In this document: piece after piece, positions 33,196 through 45,343 of the stretch
Layout of the letters: each line of letters begins with the position of its first letter
How positions within the stretch are numbered: the first letter of the stretch is position 1
NCBI GenBank assembly: GCA_033439765.1
Contig: JAULSN010000006.1
Span: 496,001-560,000, forward strand
Direction: 5' to 3'
Length of the DNA stretch: 64,000 nucleotides
DNA from: Lasiosphaeria ovina
Lineage: Eukaryota; Ascomycota; Sordariomycetes; Sordariales; Lasiosphaeriaceae
The notes under the pieces: model-generated
What the model was told of the DNA's origin: nothing
The model's input: the letters and a program-made list of their open reading frames with translations, nothing else
Databases searched by the model: none
Made by a program: the position numbers and the translations under genes

Positions 33196-35022
33196 TTAGC
33201 CCGAGCCCGAGCTAGACGCCTTGTCGTCTTTTTTAGTGTTGTCTTTGGGTTTGCCGTCGCCGGCGTCGCCGGTGCTGCTGCTGCTGCTGCTGCTGCTGCT
33301 GTCCGACGGCTTGGATTCTTCATGGTGGCCGTTGGTGAATTTGTGCCAGAGTGACTTGAGGAAACCCTCGTGGTGCTCCGATGAGTTATTGTCCGACCTA
33401 GAAAATAGGGGACTCATGTTAGTAAACACAATCGGAAAGCAAAGTCGTCCCATCGGGGGCGGTGGAACGAGGAAAAAACTAACGTCGTGTTGCCCACGTT
33501 CATGATGCGCTTGGCCGTCTTGTCGTTTAACTCGTTGGCCAGCATCTCCACCAGCATCCTCTGGTTGCTCGAGAGGTACTTTGGCATGGATACCTTGAAC
33601 TCCACTTTAAGGTCGCCAAAGCCTCCTCGCCGCCCACCGAGCTTCGGCATGCCCTTGCCCGCCAGCGTCATCTTCTGTCCCGTGTTCGTTCCCGTGGGCA
33701 CCCGCGCTTCCACGTCGCCGTCGAGGGTGGGGATCGTGACCGTCCCGCCCAGTATGGCCGTCGTGATCGGTATTGTCGCCGTGTGCAAGATGTCAGACCC
33801 GACGCGGCTGAACTTGGGGTCCGACGCAACCCGGACCGTCACGTAGAGGTCGCCATTGTCGCCCCTGCGCGAGCTTGCGCCCGCCGGCGCCGCATCGCCC
33901 TCTCCCGTTACCCGGAGTTTCATGCCGTCCTCGATGCCGGCGGGTATGTCGACCGTCAGCGTCTTGCGCTCCCTGACCACGCCCGCGCCCCGGCAGGACG
34001 AGCACGCGGAACCTTTCGGCGCCGAAGAGCCGGTACCCTCGCATGTGCCGCAGGTGCTTGCCACCTGGAAACCGCCCGAGATGAAATGGACCGTCGTGCC
34101 CGTCCCGTTGCACGTCTGGCATTTCGACCGCTTTGCCCCCGGCTTCAGACCGCTTCCCGTGCACGTGTCACACGTCACCATCGGCGTGATGGTGATGTTC
34201 TTGCTCGTCCCCTTGGCCGCCTCCATGAAAGAAATACTGGCCATGACCTCGATGTCGTTGCCCGGGGTGAAGGTCTCGGCGCGCCGCCCACGACCGCCGC
34301 CAAATGGGCCTCCCCCACCCGTGAAGGCCGAAAATAGGTCGTCGAAGTTGATATTGGCCCCGAAGCCACCCTGTCCTCCGAAGCCGCCCTGCCCGAAGCC
34401 GCCCTGCCCGAATCCGCCGCCAAAGGGGTGGCCCCCTCCTCCAAAGGGGCCTCCGGCGCCGGCGCCAGGGCCAGGGCCGCCGCTCGGATCGAAGCCGGCA
34501 GCACCAAACTGGTCAAACTGCTGCCGCTTCGTGGCATCGGAGAGGATCTCGTAGGCGGACTGGATCTCGGCGAACTTGTCCTTTGCCGTCGGGTCCTTGT
34601 TCGTGTCCGGATGGTACTTCTTGGCGAGGCCGTAGTAGGCCTTTTTGATTTCGGCCGCTGAGGCACTCTTGCCGACGCCGAGGGTGCCGTACGGGTCTTT
34701 GGGCGTCGCGAGTAGCCTTGCTGTCGTGTGGAAAGCCTGTTTTGCCAGCGTCTGGGTGAGCAACAACAGCTACCAGCAGAGTTTGGGGGGGGGGGGAGCA
34801 GAATCGATCACCACTTACTCTTAATGGCCGCACGACGGAAGCAAAGCACACCCCGGCCCTGGACGGCATCAGGCGGCCGCGGGCCTTTGCGGCCGCGGTA
34901 AAGCTTGCGGCGGGTGTGCCCCGGCTAGCGGCGCATGTTCGGAGTCGCTGTCGGCGACATATCTGCGCTGGCGAGAGCTGGCGCACGGGGAGGGCCGCTT
35001 TGGGCAGAATGCTCGAAGTCAT
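33196..35022 (-). CDS. MDJ1: Mitochondrial DnaJ/Hsp40 co-chaperone Mdj1
   Basis: Three exons, 34819-35022, 33484-34751 and 33196-33397, give 557 aa. Exon 1 encodes an Arg/Ala/Ser-rich presequence ([20 protein letters not shown]) for the mitochondrial matrix. The J domain starts at about 85 (KDPYGTLGV) and has the HPD motif (KYHPDTNK). A Gly/Phe-rich segment with GGFGQGGFG repeats follows, then four CxxCxGxG zinc-finger repeats ([32 protein letters not shown]) and the C-terminal substrate-binding domains ([20 protein letters not shown]). Exon 3 adds a Ser-rich acidic tail after [16 protein letters not shown]. Type I Hsp40s hand unfolded clients to the matrix Hsp70 Ssc1. Intron 1 (34752-34818) holds a 12-nt C-run on the transcript strand. 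Confidence 0.95.
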
Positions 35023-35650
35023 CTCGAATGAACCGCGAAGCTCACCGGATTCGTAACTCTCGAAACATCAGGGGGCGTGTGCTTGCCGGGTGTGTTGCTT
35101 TTATTTTACGTGCTGCAATGATCTGGCTATCAAAAAAAGAACTTTTTGGATCAGATTCTCCTTGGCAAGCTGTTCTGCCATCATTAACTTTTTTTTGGGC
35201 CAATGCTGTCAGAGAGCGAGGTCGACTTTGGTGCCTGAGGCATTCGTACACGGCTCCTTCGCGCTGGAATCGTCTACGCCCCACCTGCCGTTGAACGAGC
35301 GCGGCCCGGGATTTGGAAATTAGAGCCCAATTGGAGAATTGGCGTGGGGAAGATCGCGACGCCAATAAAGCCCGCCCCCCGCACATGTTCATGTTGAATT
35401 ATATGCCTAGCTGTTGATATGTTCGTGTAAATGTCCCAAACCACCCATTGTCTCCTGTTACCGTCCTTGACGTATAGCACCTATACCTGCACGTATATAT
35501 ATTTATAGATACGGAGTAAACGTATGTATACCAGTCCCGTTTCCTGGTTTGCCCTACCCTCATGCCGTAAATCATCTGAAGAATTGCAACGCGCCCCAGC
35601 ACGCCCTTCCAATTAAGAAAGTAGCCTGCTCTGTGTTATGTGTGTATATT
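35023..35650. other. Intergenic, MDJ1 promoter and SAP30 3' region
   Basis: This is 628 bp between two minus-strand genes. It carries one exact TACGGAGTA at 35510-35518 and nearby TA-rich DNA. No gene is seen. Confidence 0.5.
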
Positions 35651-36302
35651 TTATTTTACCAATGGCGGTATGCCAATTGTTGCTCTCCGCGGCCTTGTTT
35701 TGGAGACGCCGTCGCTTTTGATCTTGTGGAGGAAATCAACAATAATGTCGTTTTCTTGAACACCTAGGCCATTAAAGTGCTTCCGCACCGTGCTGGTCAG
35801 CTGGTCCTTGGTCTGTCTCCGAAACTCCTTGCGCCGTGCGATAGTCGGGGAATATAGACCGACGCTACCCGGTTGCGTGAGAATCCACTGGCGGTGGTCG
35901 CTAGTAAAGGCGGTTGGTGTGTTGAGTCGGTAGGATCTCCGGTAGGCGTGGAGAACGTCTCTATCGAACGCGGGCCATTGAAGCTGCTCATCACGAACAA
36001 CGGTCAGATCAATGCGCATACGCCAAGCCTCGGGGAAGAAGGGGATTGCATACTCCTGGGTTGATTGCCTCTTGGGCAGCTGCCGCAGGGGCTGGGGCCG
36101 CGGCCGAAGCCATCAGAGCCGTGGCCGCCGCAGCAGCACCGGCATTCGCCGCCTCGCGTAGGTTTGTGCCTTGGGAACTGGCGACACGGCGTATCTTGCC
36201 ATTGGAATGGTGGCTGCCGGAAGCGCCGTTCTTTTCTTTCGGGTTTGGGGTTTCTGTCTTGGAGTCGTCTTGACCATTCCGAGCTGATTTTGCGGGCGCC
36301 AT
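35651..36302 (-). CDS. SAP30: Sap30-like subunit of the Rpd3/Sin3 histone deacetylase complex
   Basis: Two exons, 36054-36302 and 35651-35983, give 193 aa. The 70-nt intron (35984-36053) has a GTATGC donor, a CTGAC branch and a CAG acceptor, phase 0, joining EAINPG|LQWPAFDRDVLHAYRR. The first 83 residues are disordered: a basic MAPAKSARNG start, then an Ala-rich stretch. The second exon is the Sin3-binding domain (PF13867 type): DVLHAYRRSYRLNTPTAF, RKEFRRQTKDQL and HFNGLGVQENDIIVDFLHKI. Sap30 bridges Rpd3 to Sin3 and stabilises the deacetylase complex in the nucleus. Reading straight through the intron would instead give a frameshifted, truncated tail, so splicing is needed for the Sin3-binding part. 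Confidence 0.9.
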
Positions 36303-37856
36303 AGCGGGAAATAGGGAACAGCGAGTCGCGCAGGGTTTTGGAGGTTGGCGAAGATGATGTCCTGATTTCGTCGGAATCCGGTTACATTGTCGAGACGAAG
36401 TTCAAAAGCTCAGATGAAGGATGTGTTGCGTGTATTGGGCATTGTCCAGAGGTCTGTCGGCGTATTCCGTACGGAATAAGGAATACGGAATACGGAATAC
36501 CTATGAAGAAATTGCATGGTGAATGCTGGGGTCCAACCTGAGGCCAGGCCATCTGACACCGACATCCCCCCGTTGCCTTGGTTGTGTGGCTGGGGTAAGG
36601 TATCGGTACATACAGTACGAAAAGTACAGTGCGAAATGTGCCACACGGGAACCTTTCGCGGCAGGCAAAATCTGACCCCGCCGGAAGAAAAAAGACTGTG
36701 ACTTTGGACGATGCAGTGATGTCTGTCTCGATCTCAGATTTGAAAACTTCTAGTTTGCAAATATGGCGTAAAGTTTGCAACCAAGCGTCTTTTTGTCTAT
36801 TTTGGAGCTAGCATCGCCTTTTCAGCGACGCCGTCAATTCTATATGTGTACGGAGTAACTGTGTGCCTGTATTATTTCTCTTGAGCTGTTCCGTGTCATC
36901 AGCCTCGCCTTCCACATGACAGACGAAAACACACATCTTTCTTATATTTCGTTGTTGAGTACCAAAAAACTCCCGCATCTTCTTTCTGCAGGACAATTGT
37001 CAAGGAATATTCATCCCCTTGTACATGTGTGCACGACCGATGACACACCACACAACGTCCTGGACTCTCCGTTTTGAGCTTGCTTACTTCTTACGGAGCT
37101 CATACGCCGAAGCGCACCAGCCCTTGGACGGTTGGGGGTTGCTTTTTGCTGCGCACCCCCCTTCGGTATGCAGATGCGTACCTTTTCGTCGACTTGCAGA
37201 TGGCAGACTGCGCCAGAGACGCCAGTGGCGCGACAGGGTTGCCTTTTCGCCGCAGGACAAGTTCTGGGGCGGGTCTGGGCAAATCACTTGCTTTCTGGAG
37301 GGTCAGGTGGGTTTCTTAGGCGTCGCCAACAAGCCTTTTGTGTATCCAGTCACCTGCAGAGGATGTTGCTTTCCACGGCAATCAACGCCAAAACCCCCGA
37401 GATGTGTGTCCCTCAACTGTCAGATTCGGGTCCAGATCAAGGCTTGGTGATCAGCCAGGGCCGACGCCGTGATCAACATCCCACGCCTTGCAACGGCGAA
37501 CCCCCAAAACATGGGGATCTTGACGGCCGTCTCACGCTAGCGCTCTACATGGCCGGGGTAAATACATAGGTGTGAGGTCCTATCTGCGAGGTGACTGATG
37601 CCATTCATTTCCCGGCTTCAGATATCCATTGTCCCTATTAGTGGTAGAGGCAACGACAGTGGAATTTAATCAGCCTTTGCGGGCGGATGAGACTGCTGCA
37701 CGATCGAAGCTCGGATCGAAGTCGTGATCGGAGCCATGCTCGCCCTGAAAATGGACCTATAACCTCCGCGCTCTGTTGTCGCGTGCCAACGGCCTGGGTC
37801 CGGTAACGTCTCAGCCCCGAGCCTCCACATAATTTGCCATTTAAAGACTCCGCGGA
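36303..37856. promoter_or_regulatory. Upstream region of SAP30
   Basis: This 1.55-kb region holds the SAP30 promoter. A GGAATAC tandem at about 36470-36501 sits next to the palindrome ATTCCGTACGGAAT, and one exact TACGGAGTA lies at 36849-36857. A 143-codon plus-strand frame at 37019-37450 has no recognisable protein character and is not called. Confidence 0.45.
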
Positions 37857-38062
37857 CATCTCCTAAGAACCCAAGTTTCGGCATCGTTAAAACTACCTTG
37901 TCAAAATCCACTTCTTTTCGAGGCTTGGCCAACGAAAGACAACTTGCTCCTTGGGCCCATTCTTACTAACAATTTCGACACGAAATCTTGAGCTCTTATT
38001 TGCTAAAACTTTTGGATGACAAGGAATTTTACCGATGCCGAAAGTTGGGTTCTTAGGAGATG
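37857..38062. mobile_element. MITE-like inverted-repeat element, third family
   Basis: A 206-bp element has terminal inverted repeats of 46-47 bp: left 37857-37903 (CATCTCCTAAGAACCCAAGT...), right 38017-38062. They match except for about four substitutions and one 1-nt gap. There is no coding frame. The long TIRs and small size fit a foldback/MITE-type non-autonomous element. No clear target duplication was seen. Confidence 0.75.
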
Positions 38063-41000
38063 GTGTTGAGGTTGGGGGTCAAGGTGGAGTGGCGCTCATT
38101 GGACAGATCAGGTGCGCGAGTTTCTCTTTGCAAGACTTGTTTGTCGCCCTGAGATGTTGATGTAGTAAGAAATTAGGATTAAAGATCGACTAGGCTGTAG
38201 TCTGGCCTTTGGACTCAGGTTCTTGAGCCAGCCCGCAAACTTCCGGACCTGACCAAAGTCGTCGCGATCCGAAGAAAACCAGACCGTCGGCTGCAATGGT
38301 GAAGGTGGTGCATCGAGGTTACAATACAGCGGAGCCTCGCTCGCGACCTCCCCCGCAAGCTCCGGCGCTCCACAGACGACGCGCTAGAGACCGTGCCAAA
38401 ACAGGCGGACACTGGCACTCTAATAGCTTAGCTCTAAGGAGAAGCAACACGGCCTCGAAGAAGAATCGAGGCAAAGGCTTGACGGGAACTGGGCAGCGAG
38501 GCATCTCAGCTGCCATTTCTCTCTCCTAAAATCTTACATTTCCTTATTAATGACGGTCAGGTAAAGTGGGGATGGCGGGCAAGACCAGGACGAGGATGAA
38601 CGCCTCATCCAATCAACTAGGCTTTCCCCAGTCCCCACACTTTCCTCAGCGTTCTCCGCCTGCGCTAGGTCGCCGCTGTGACCAGGCCATCCCTGACGGC
38701 ATGTGCAGCTGTGGCAAGAAAACACACACCAACCACCCCCCCTGCACTTGACCCTGCGCATCCCGTGTCGTTGATCGGAGCCTGCGATGCAAGACCCGGA
38801 TCGTATGGCCACGGTAAATGAAGGAGAGCACTGCCGGGAACAGGAACACCACGCTGGGAGTACGCGGCCGGACCGCGTTAGTCGGCAGGCTCGATCTACT
38901 CTACCGCTTCCCAGCAGCGGGCGGAAAGGGGAGGTAGAGATGGAAGGTGGGGGCTGCGAGGGTAGAGATGGATGAAAGGCGGGGAGGTCCTTCGAGCGGC
39001 TCGTGATTATACTATGTAAAGGCCTCGAAAACCACGGTATAAGGCAGTTCACACCCAGGAGCATGACCTGCTCCGCCTGCACTGCGCAGCCTACACCAGA
39101 GCCCACTTCGAGTTCCTTCCATCGTAATCGTACATAACCTGGGCGAGCGAAAAGGCTAAAGCCGCTACTTACGTACTGTCCAATACGGTCCTGCGTTGCT
39201 TGGTATGTACATGTACTGTACGTGTTACAATACCGGAGCCCCCCGGAGCAGCTTGGCGCTGGAGTGGACTCCCTTACCCATCAGTTGCCTGTCTAGGTTG
39301 CGAGTCTGCATCTAACATGCACCCGAAGAATGGATATTGAACTGTCCTGTCGGTCAGATATTCGGCCTAGTGCATGGAAAGGAGAAACAGCCAAAGGAGA
39401 GACGGGACTACGAAGACTAGAGCAGCGTCTCGATGCGCAAACGGCAGGCCATAGCTCGCGGGCACGCATGGAAGACTGACTGACTGACTGACTGGCTCCG
39501 ATTCTGGTCGCGTTCCTCTAGGTAGCCAAGCGTGTATTTCATGCACGAATCCGATGAGCCGCCCCAAGTCCCTTACCTTGCCTGCCGTTCGGAAGGTGGG
39601 AAGGCACGTACCATACCGAGGACGACGTCACTTGTCAAAGAAGCAACGCCAATGTCAGGTATATCGAAGATGCTTACTCAATATACACTTGAATTTCCGT
39701 CTCCGGCCCTGCCTCTAGGCACGTTTTGGTGCGGCCTTCTTCTGTGACATTGGCGAGCAACTGCCAGACGTGGATTGGAAGGGCACCTAGGTGTGTCTGC
39801 TGGTGAGGTGCGAGGTGTGGTGTGGTTGTTTTGGTGGTTGGATGTCGTGCACCCCCTGTTGGGTGCGGTGTCTTATTGGGGTGTGTCCCCCGCTTTTCCG
39901 GCCTGGAACAGCCTCGAAGCATTATTGTGCCCCTGCTGGCTTCCCGGTTCGCTGGTCTTTCCATCTCGACATGTTGACGCCCTAAGTTAGCATTTTAGCA
40001 ATCAATTCAAAGGAAACAGCCACATTAGATTCCCAGTGCGTGTCTTGAGCAGCCTCCATTATCCGTCGTGTGCCCCCCCTCAACAATACACCATGGAAAC
40101 TGCCACCTAAGGAATATGGAATATCCATCAGCTGTGGGCACGACGGCAGGTATAGAAGCCGGTATGGAGCACACACTACTTACAACACACATACAGATCC
40201 ATACGACCTGGAAACTACCAGGTACCTAGCATCTCTGGCCCCTTACATAGGCACCCCCCCAGGAAGTTATTAGTATATCCGCACAATGGTACGGAGTAGC
40301 GCATGAACAGCCTCGCAGTCCCCACCCCCCGGCCCCCCTCGCTAATCAGGTACCTCATTAGGCATACGGCAGCACGGTCTCGCGTGGCCGTCGCCATTTC
40401 CCCAAAAAAGCCAATGGCCCTTAAGACCCCCACACCCGGCTCCCGCCCCTCGATTCTCCTCCTCCCACTTCCCCAGAAACATCATTTTGACCCGTGGGAG
40501 GCCAAGGTTGGACAGACATCGCAGACGCAGCAACCAGCCTGGGCAACTCGCTGACGACACAAGCCGTGCGGAACCTCCCATTTCCCGCCAACAACGCATC
40601 GCACCGCACTGGGGCGCCTGTCACGGGAGCAGACCTGGCGACCTGAACTTTCTTGGAACTTTGGCGCGCTCCCCAACCCCGGCCTCTCCGCATTCAAGCC
40701 TCTGCAGACTCAGAGCTCGATACGGCCACGGCAGCAGCTTACAAGCCGTTGCTATTTAACCTCAGCTCGTCCGTCCCTGGATAGCCAGGCCCTCCGGTCT
40801 TACGCATACCCTACTCGAAAGGTATGTAAGTGCCTTTTTTTTTTCTTGACACGGCCCGGGCGTTTTCTCGTGACACGCCGTGCGCCAAACTCTCCCCAAT
40901 CCGACTTCAACGCTTGTTTGTCCACACGGCGTGCACAGGCTTGTGCTTCCCTTCCCGGTGCTCTGGCCGGGATGGACCATAGACCGCGACCTGTCTTGTG

Positions 41001-42104
41001 TCTTGTCCCCCTCAATGAATCAGGTCCAACCCCGACAGCGTGTGCGGCGCATGCCCGTTTGGATGCCCCGGACGGACTGGGCCGATGCCGGGCAGTTGCT
41101 CAGCGGCGTCGCCGCTATGGCCTTGCAGCAGTCTGCATATACTGTGTGTATGGGATGGAAGCAGACATGTTCCATGGCACGACGCGGACTCTGGGAGGGT
41201 TGGATGGCAGGCGATGCCCTTTCCCATTCTAGCTGGCTTGTCTGAATAGGCTCCCATTTTCGTCCTCTCCGGGTCGCCGTGCAGAATGTCAAGCACAAGA
41301 TTTTTTATCCCTCGTCTCCCTGGCTGCTGCCCTGAGCTCCACCCGAGCGCTTGGTCCACCAGCTTGCTTGCAGATTGCTTGAACCACACCCCCTCCCCGA
41401 CCCTGGCCCCCCCGCCCCCTCCCCCCGTCCAGGCGCCTTCCCAATGCGCGCGCGGGCGGGGGCGCCGCTTTCCTTCATTTTCCCGCATCTGGGGCAGGCG
41501 GCGCGGGATCATTAGCATTCATTCACTGCCTTCCTTGCCTTCCATGCTTCCCAGGACCTTTTTTGCTGATCTTTCGCTAGAAACTTCTTTTTGTCGTTGG
41601 AACATTTCCTCTCGTCGCAGGAAAGAAGAGAGAAAAGGCCTTTTCATTTTTACCTGGATTCGCACCTTGCACGTTCCCAAATCGTTTAAACGCCTTCGGG
41701 AGGCGCCGGCTTCGCCATCTTCCGCCTCCCCCCTCACTCCCCCAAATTCTCGGCGAGGCGTCCCGAATTTGCCTGTCATGATATCGTGAGCACTGTCCCA
41801 ATTGGTCTGGGCGAGGCAGTGAGCGAGTATAAACGCAGCGTCGGCTTTGGCGTGGCGAGAGCGACTCATCTTCGCCGCAGTGCATTCCTGACATCATCCA
41901 TCACGTCCATCCCCGGTGGACATATATACCCCCACGTTTAAACACATCACGGTCGCTTCAAATAAGTGTCTCCCCCGAGAGCCGTGTAACGAGCGCCTAC
42001 CAGCGCCCCCTAAAACCCTTCTATCCCCGGTCCGTGTCACCTCGATCTGACGCAGCCGCAACCGGCGACCAGGCCGGGGATTGCTGGTTGGATATTGGTA
42101 GGCC
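38063..42104. promoter_or_regulatory. Gene-free spacer and leader of the C2H2 regulator
   Basis: This is 4 kb without a recognisable gene. A short GACT tandem lies near 39,475, one exact TACGGAGTA at 40290-40298, and AGGTACCT palindromes near 40,209 and 40,350. From about 40,850 to 42,100 the DNA becomes CT-rich, as expected for a long transcript leader of the regulator starting at 42105. A 190-codon minus-strand frame at 38534-39106 was not accepted. Confidence 0.45.
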
Positions 42105-45100
42105 ATGGCGTCAGTCCTCACCTCACAGCCAACCGATATACTGTCTGTGCCCGGCGTGCACTCAAAACAAGCCATGCCGCCACTCCAGGAACTCACGCCG
42201 CCCCATCATATCAAGCAGGAAGACGACCAGGAGAGAGGCCGCCCCCGAAGCCGGTCCGACGACAAGGACGTAGATGATCTTGATATAGACGATCCTGACG
42301 ATATCGATGGTGATGGGAACAACGCGAACTCGTCCAATTCGGAAGGCCCTGCACGAAAGCGCCGCAGGAGCCGAAAGGGCCTGGACAAGAAGTTCGAGTG
42401 CCCCGAAAAAGGCTGTGGGAAGAGCTACTCTCGGGCCGAGCACCTGTATGTCGTCGCTCCGTCTTGAATGCGTGGCAAGAGTTTGGTCGCTAACCCTTTG
42501 CACATAGCTACCGCCACCAGCTGAACCACAACCCCAAGCAAGTTTACAAGTGTGGCATTGGCGATTGCCAGCGCACATTTGTGAGACTTGACCTGTGCAA
42601 CCGGCATAAGGACCGCCATACAGCCAAAGGCTCGGCTTTGAATCGCAAGGACTCGTTGCTAGGCCAGCTCTCACCCATCACCGATCACCGTGCCCCTTTC
42701 GCACCGGCAGGCTCCACTTCGCCCGAAGCCAATCGGCCCGGCACCGGATATAAGGGACGGCCACTGACAATGCAGTATCATTCTCCCAAAGACTCCATGG
42801 GTAGCCCATACACGCCCATCACCAGCACGCCCCCAGCCGGCTTTCCCAACGGACATGCGAACGGTGTTGACTACATGCACCATGATGGCAATTATCACCA
42901 CATGGCAGGTCAGAGGCCTCCGCTTCACTCACCTTCGGGCCCTCAGCGGCCATCGATACAGACCAGCGTCGGCGCGTACGGAGTCTTGTCTCCTATATCC
43001 AACCAGCCAGGGTATATCAGCCAGCCCAGCAATACTCCGCAATCGGCTACCCAAATGCCGTACGTACCGCCGCAAAACTTTCCACCGTTCAGCCTCCCGC
43101 CGTCAGATTTCGCTTCGTCCTCGACCGGGGCCGTTACGAGAGAGGAGCAGCAGAACTATGTACCCTCCACCACCGCCGAATACTCGGACCATCACCCCCA
43201 GGGCGGCGGCGAGATGATGCTGCTGGATCAAATGGGCATGCCGCAGACGATGCCAGTTTTCGGAAGCGATAGCATTCTCAACAAATCACCCTACGTCGGA
43301 ATGCCCGAGGATTTTATGGCGTATCTGTTTAATACGCACGGCGAGGGCTCTCCTATGACCGGTGTGCCAATACAAGGCCTTAAGTATGGTTTCCAGGACG
43401 ATGATACGTCTAGTCCTCTGCTAACCTGTCGCAGTTATGGCGAGTTCTCTGTTAACCAGTACCACATGCCGTACTATAATGATCCCAACAGTATTGGGTA
43501 CTTCCCTCCGTCCACGGGTCCTCAGCAGGTCATGTCCGTCACCAACCTGCTTGACCAACCTGCCCCCGAATCTGGCATCTCTGAGGAGAAGAGCGCCGAG
43601 ATAGTCGAGTTCATCAGGGAAAGATTTCACGAGAATGGTCACGCTCCGATCGAGAAGCACCGCGATAACATTCTCGAGGGAGATCGCAACGACGACACCC
43701 ACATGCTAAGTCGCAAGATGATGCAGGCTTATATCGGATCGTACTGGCTCCATTTCAGCGACCAAGTGCCGATTCTACATAAGCCTACATTCTTGCCCGA
43801 CAAGACACCTAATTTACTGCTGATTGCCGTCATGACAATCGGCGCGGCATGCTTGGACAAGGCTCACGGCCCAAAGATCACCAAGGCTGGCGCCGAGCTG
43901 TCCAACTTCTTAGCCGGGAACCTCAGGTGGGAAATGTTCCAGGACCCCAACTGCCGGCCGCCTGCCAAGCTCTGGGTCTTCCAGACGTTATTACTCCTCG
44001 AGGTGTACGAAAAGATGTATTCGACTAGAGAGCTGCACGAGCGGGCGCATATCCACCATGCAACCACGATAACACTTATGCGTCGCGGGAGAGCGCTCAT
44101 TGGAAAATCAGCCTTGGATTCGCCGCCAAATCCGAGGGATGACAAAACTAACGGCTCGAGACAGTCTTCTACGTCTGGCGCGGCCCACACCCCGGATGAG
44201 TGGTGGAACCACTGGATTACTAACGAAGCGACGCGGCGGGCAGCATTCGCGGCCTTCGTGATCGACTCGATTCATGCTACCATGTTTGGTCATTCAACAG
44301 TCATGGTGGCACACGAAATGCGCTTGCCACTGCCCTGCGACGACAAGCTGTGGAAGGCCACAAGCGGCTCCGAGGTGGGCAGGATCGAGGCCAATCTCAT
44401 GTCTGTCGGCAACAAACCAATATCCTTCCTGGAAGGCCTCAAACGGACCCTCAGCAATCAAGAAGTCCAGACGAACTCATTTGGCCGTACAATTCTCATG
44501 GGAGGGTTGCTCAGCGTCAGTTGGCACATGAACCAAAGAGACCTCCAGGTCAACTCTCTAGGCGGCGGGGTTGCGCAGACGCTTGGTGGTCGTGACAAAT
44601 GGCGAGGGACGCTGACGCGGGCCTTTGACTCGTGGAAAGGCGACTTTGACAAGACGCTGCTGGGCACCGGCGATGCGGCAGACCCCTACATCTACGACTC
44701 TCCGAACCGTAACGAGCTGAAGGTGGTTTTCGAAAGCCGGATTGTGCTTCATCATCTGGCGCATATGGCAATGCATGTGGATATTGTGGACTGCCAGATT
44801 TTCGCCCGGGCGAAGAGGCTCCTCGGCCGAGCCATTGGGTCGCAGGATCTCCACAGCGCGCAGCGACGGATGAAGGACATCTGGGCGCCGTCGGCGAAAG
44901 CTCGAGATGCGACTTATTATGCCTTGAAATTTCTGCACTCGGTTATGCTCTCAAGCGGCCCAGGGACGCCAAAGTCGAACGGCTACAATGTCATGGACGA
45001 CTTGTACTCGGCCCGAGACGATGTCCTGCTCAACCGCCCCTGGGTTCTCTATTTTGCTGCGCTGGTGGTTTGGTGCTACGGATATGCGCTCGAGGGTGCG

Positions 45101-45343
45101 AGCCCTGGCCTACACGTCCCATCCACGCCTCAAGATACAGTGCGCCACATGCGGGAATATCTGATCAAGTACGGCAACGTGTCGTCGCCCGAGGAGCTGA
45201 AGTCAATGAAGGGGATCAGCCACAACACGCCGCTGTTGATGATACTGAAAGACACGTTCGAGGTAACGAGGTGGGAGTTGCTCCACGAAGGAGCCACCCT
45301 CTTGAACAACTGCATCAACCTCAACACCGGCCAAGCAGTCTGA
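42105..45343 (+). CDS. C2H2 zinc-finger regulator with fungal_trans domain
   Basis: Three exons, 42105-42445, 42508-43383 and 43435-45343, give 1041 aa. Two C2H2 fingers span exons 1 and 2: C99-x4-C104-x12-H117-x3-H121 and C129-x4-C134-x12-H147-x3-H151. An acidic run (DDLDIDDPDDIDGD) and a basic RKRRRSRKG lie just before. Residues about 160-430 are Pro/Ser/Gln-rich. The second half is the fungal-specific transcription factor domain (PF04082 type): QAYIGSYWLHFSDQVPILHK, then RRAAFAAFVIDSIHATMFGH. This two-finger plus fungal_trans layout occurs in AmdX- and Klf1-like regulators of filamentous fungi; a more exact name is not justified. Intron 1 (42446-42507) splits the His-Leu of finger 1. Intron 2 (43384-43434, 51 nt) is a multiple of three with no stop, so its retention would add 17 residues. 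Confidence 0.88.

Noticed and set aside
37019..37450. 143-codon plus-strand frame
   Set aside because: No recognisable features and no supporting splice sites; similar-length frames arise often in spacers here.
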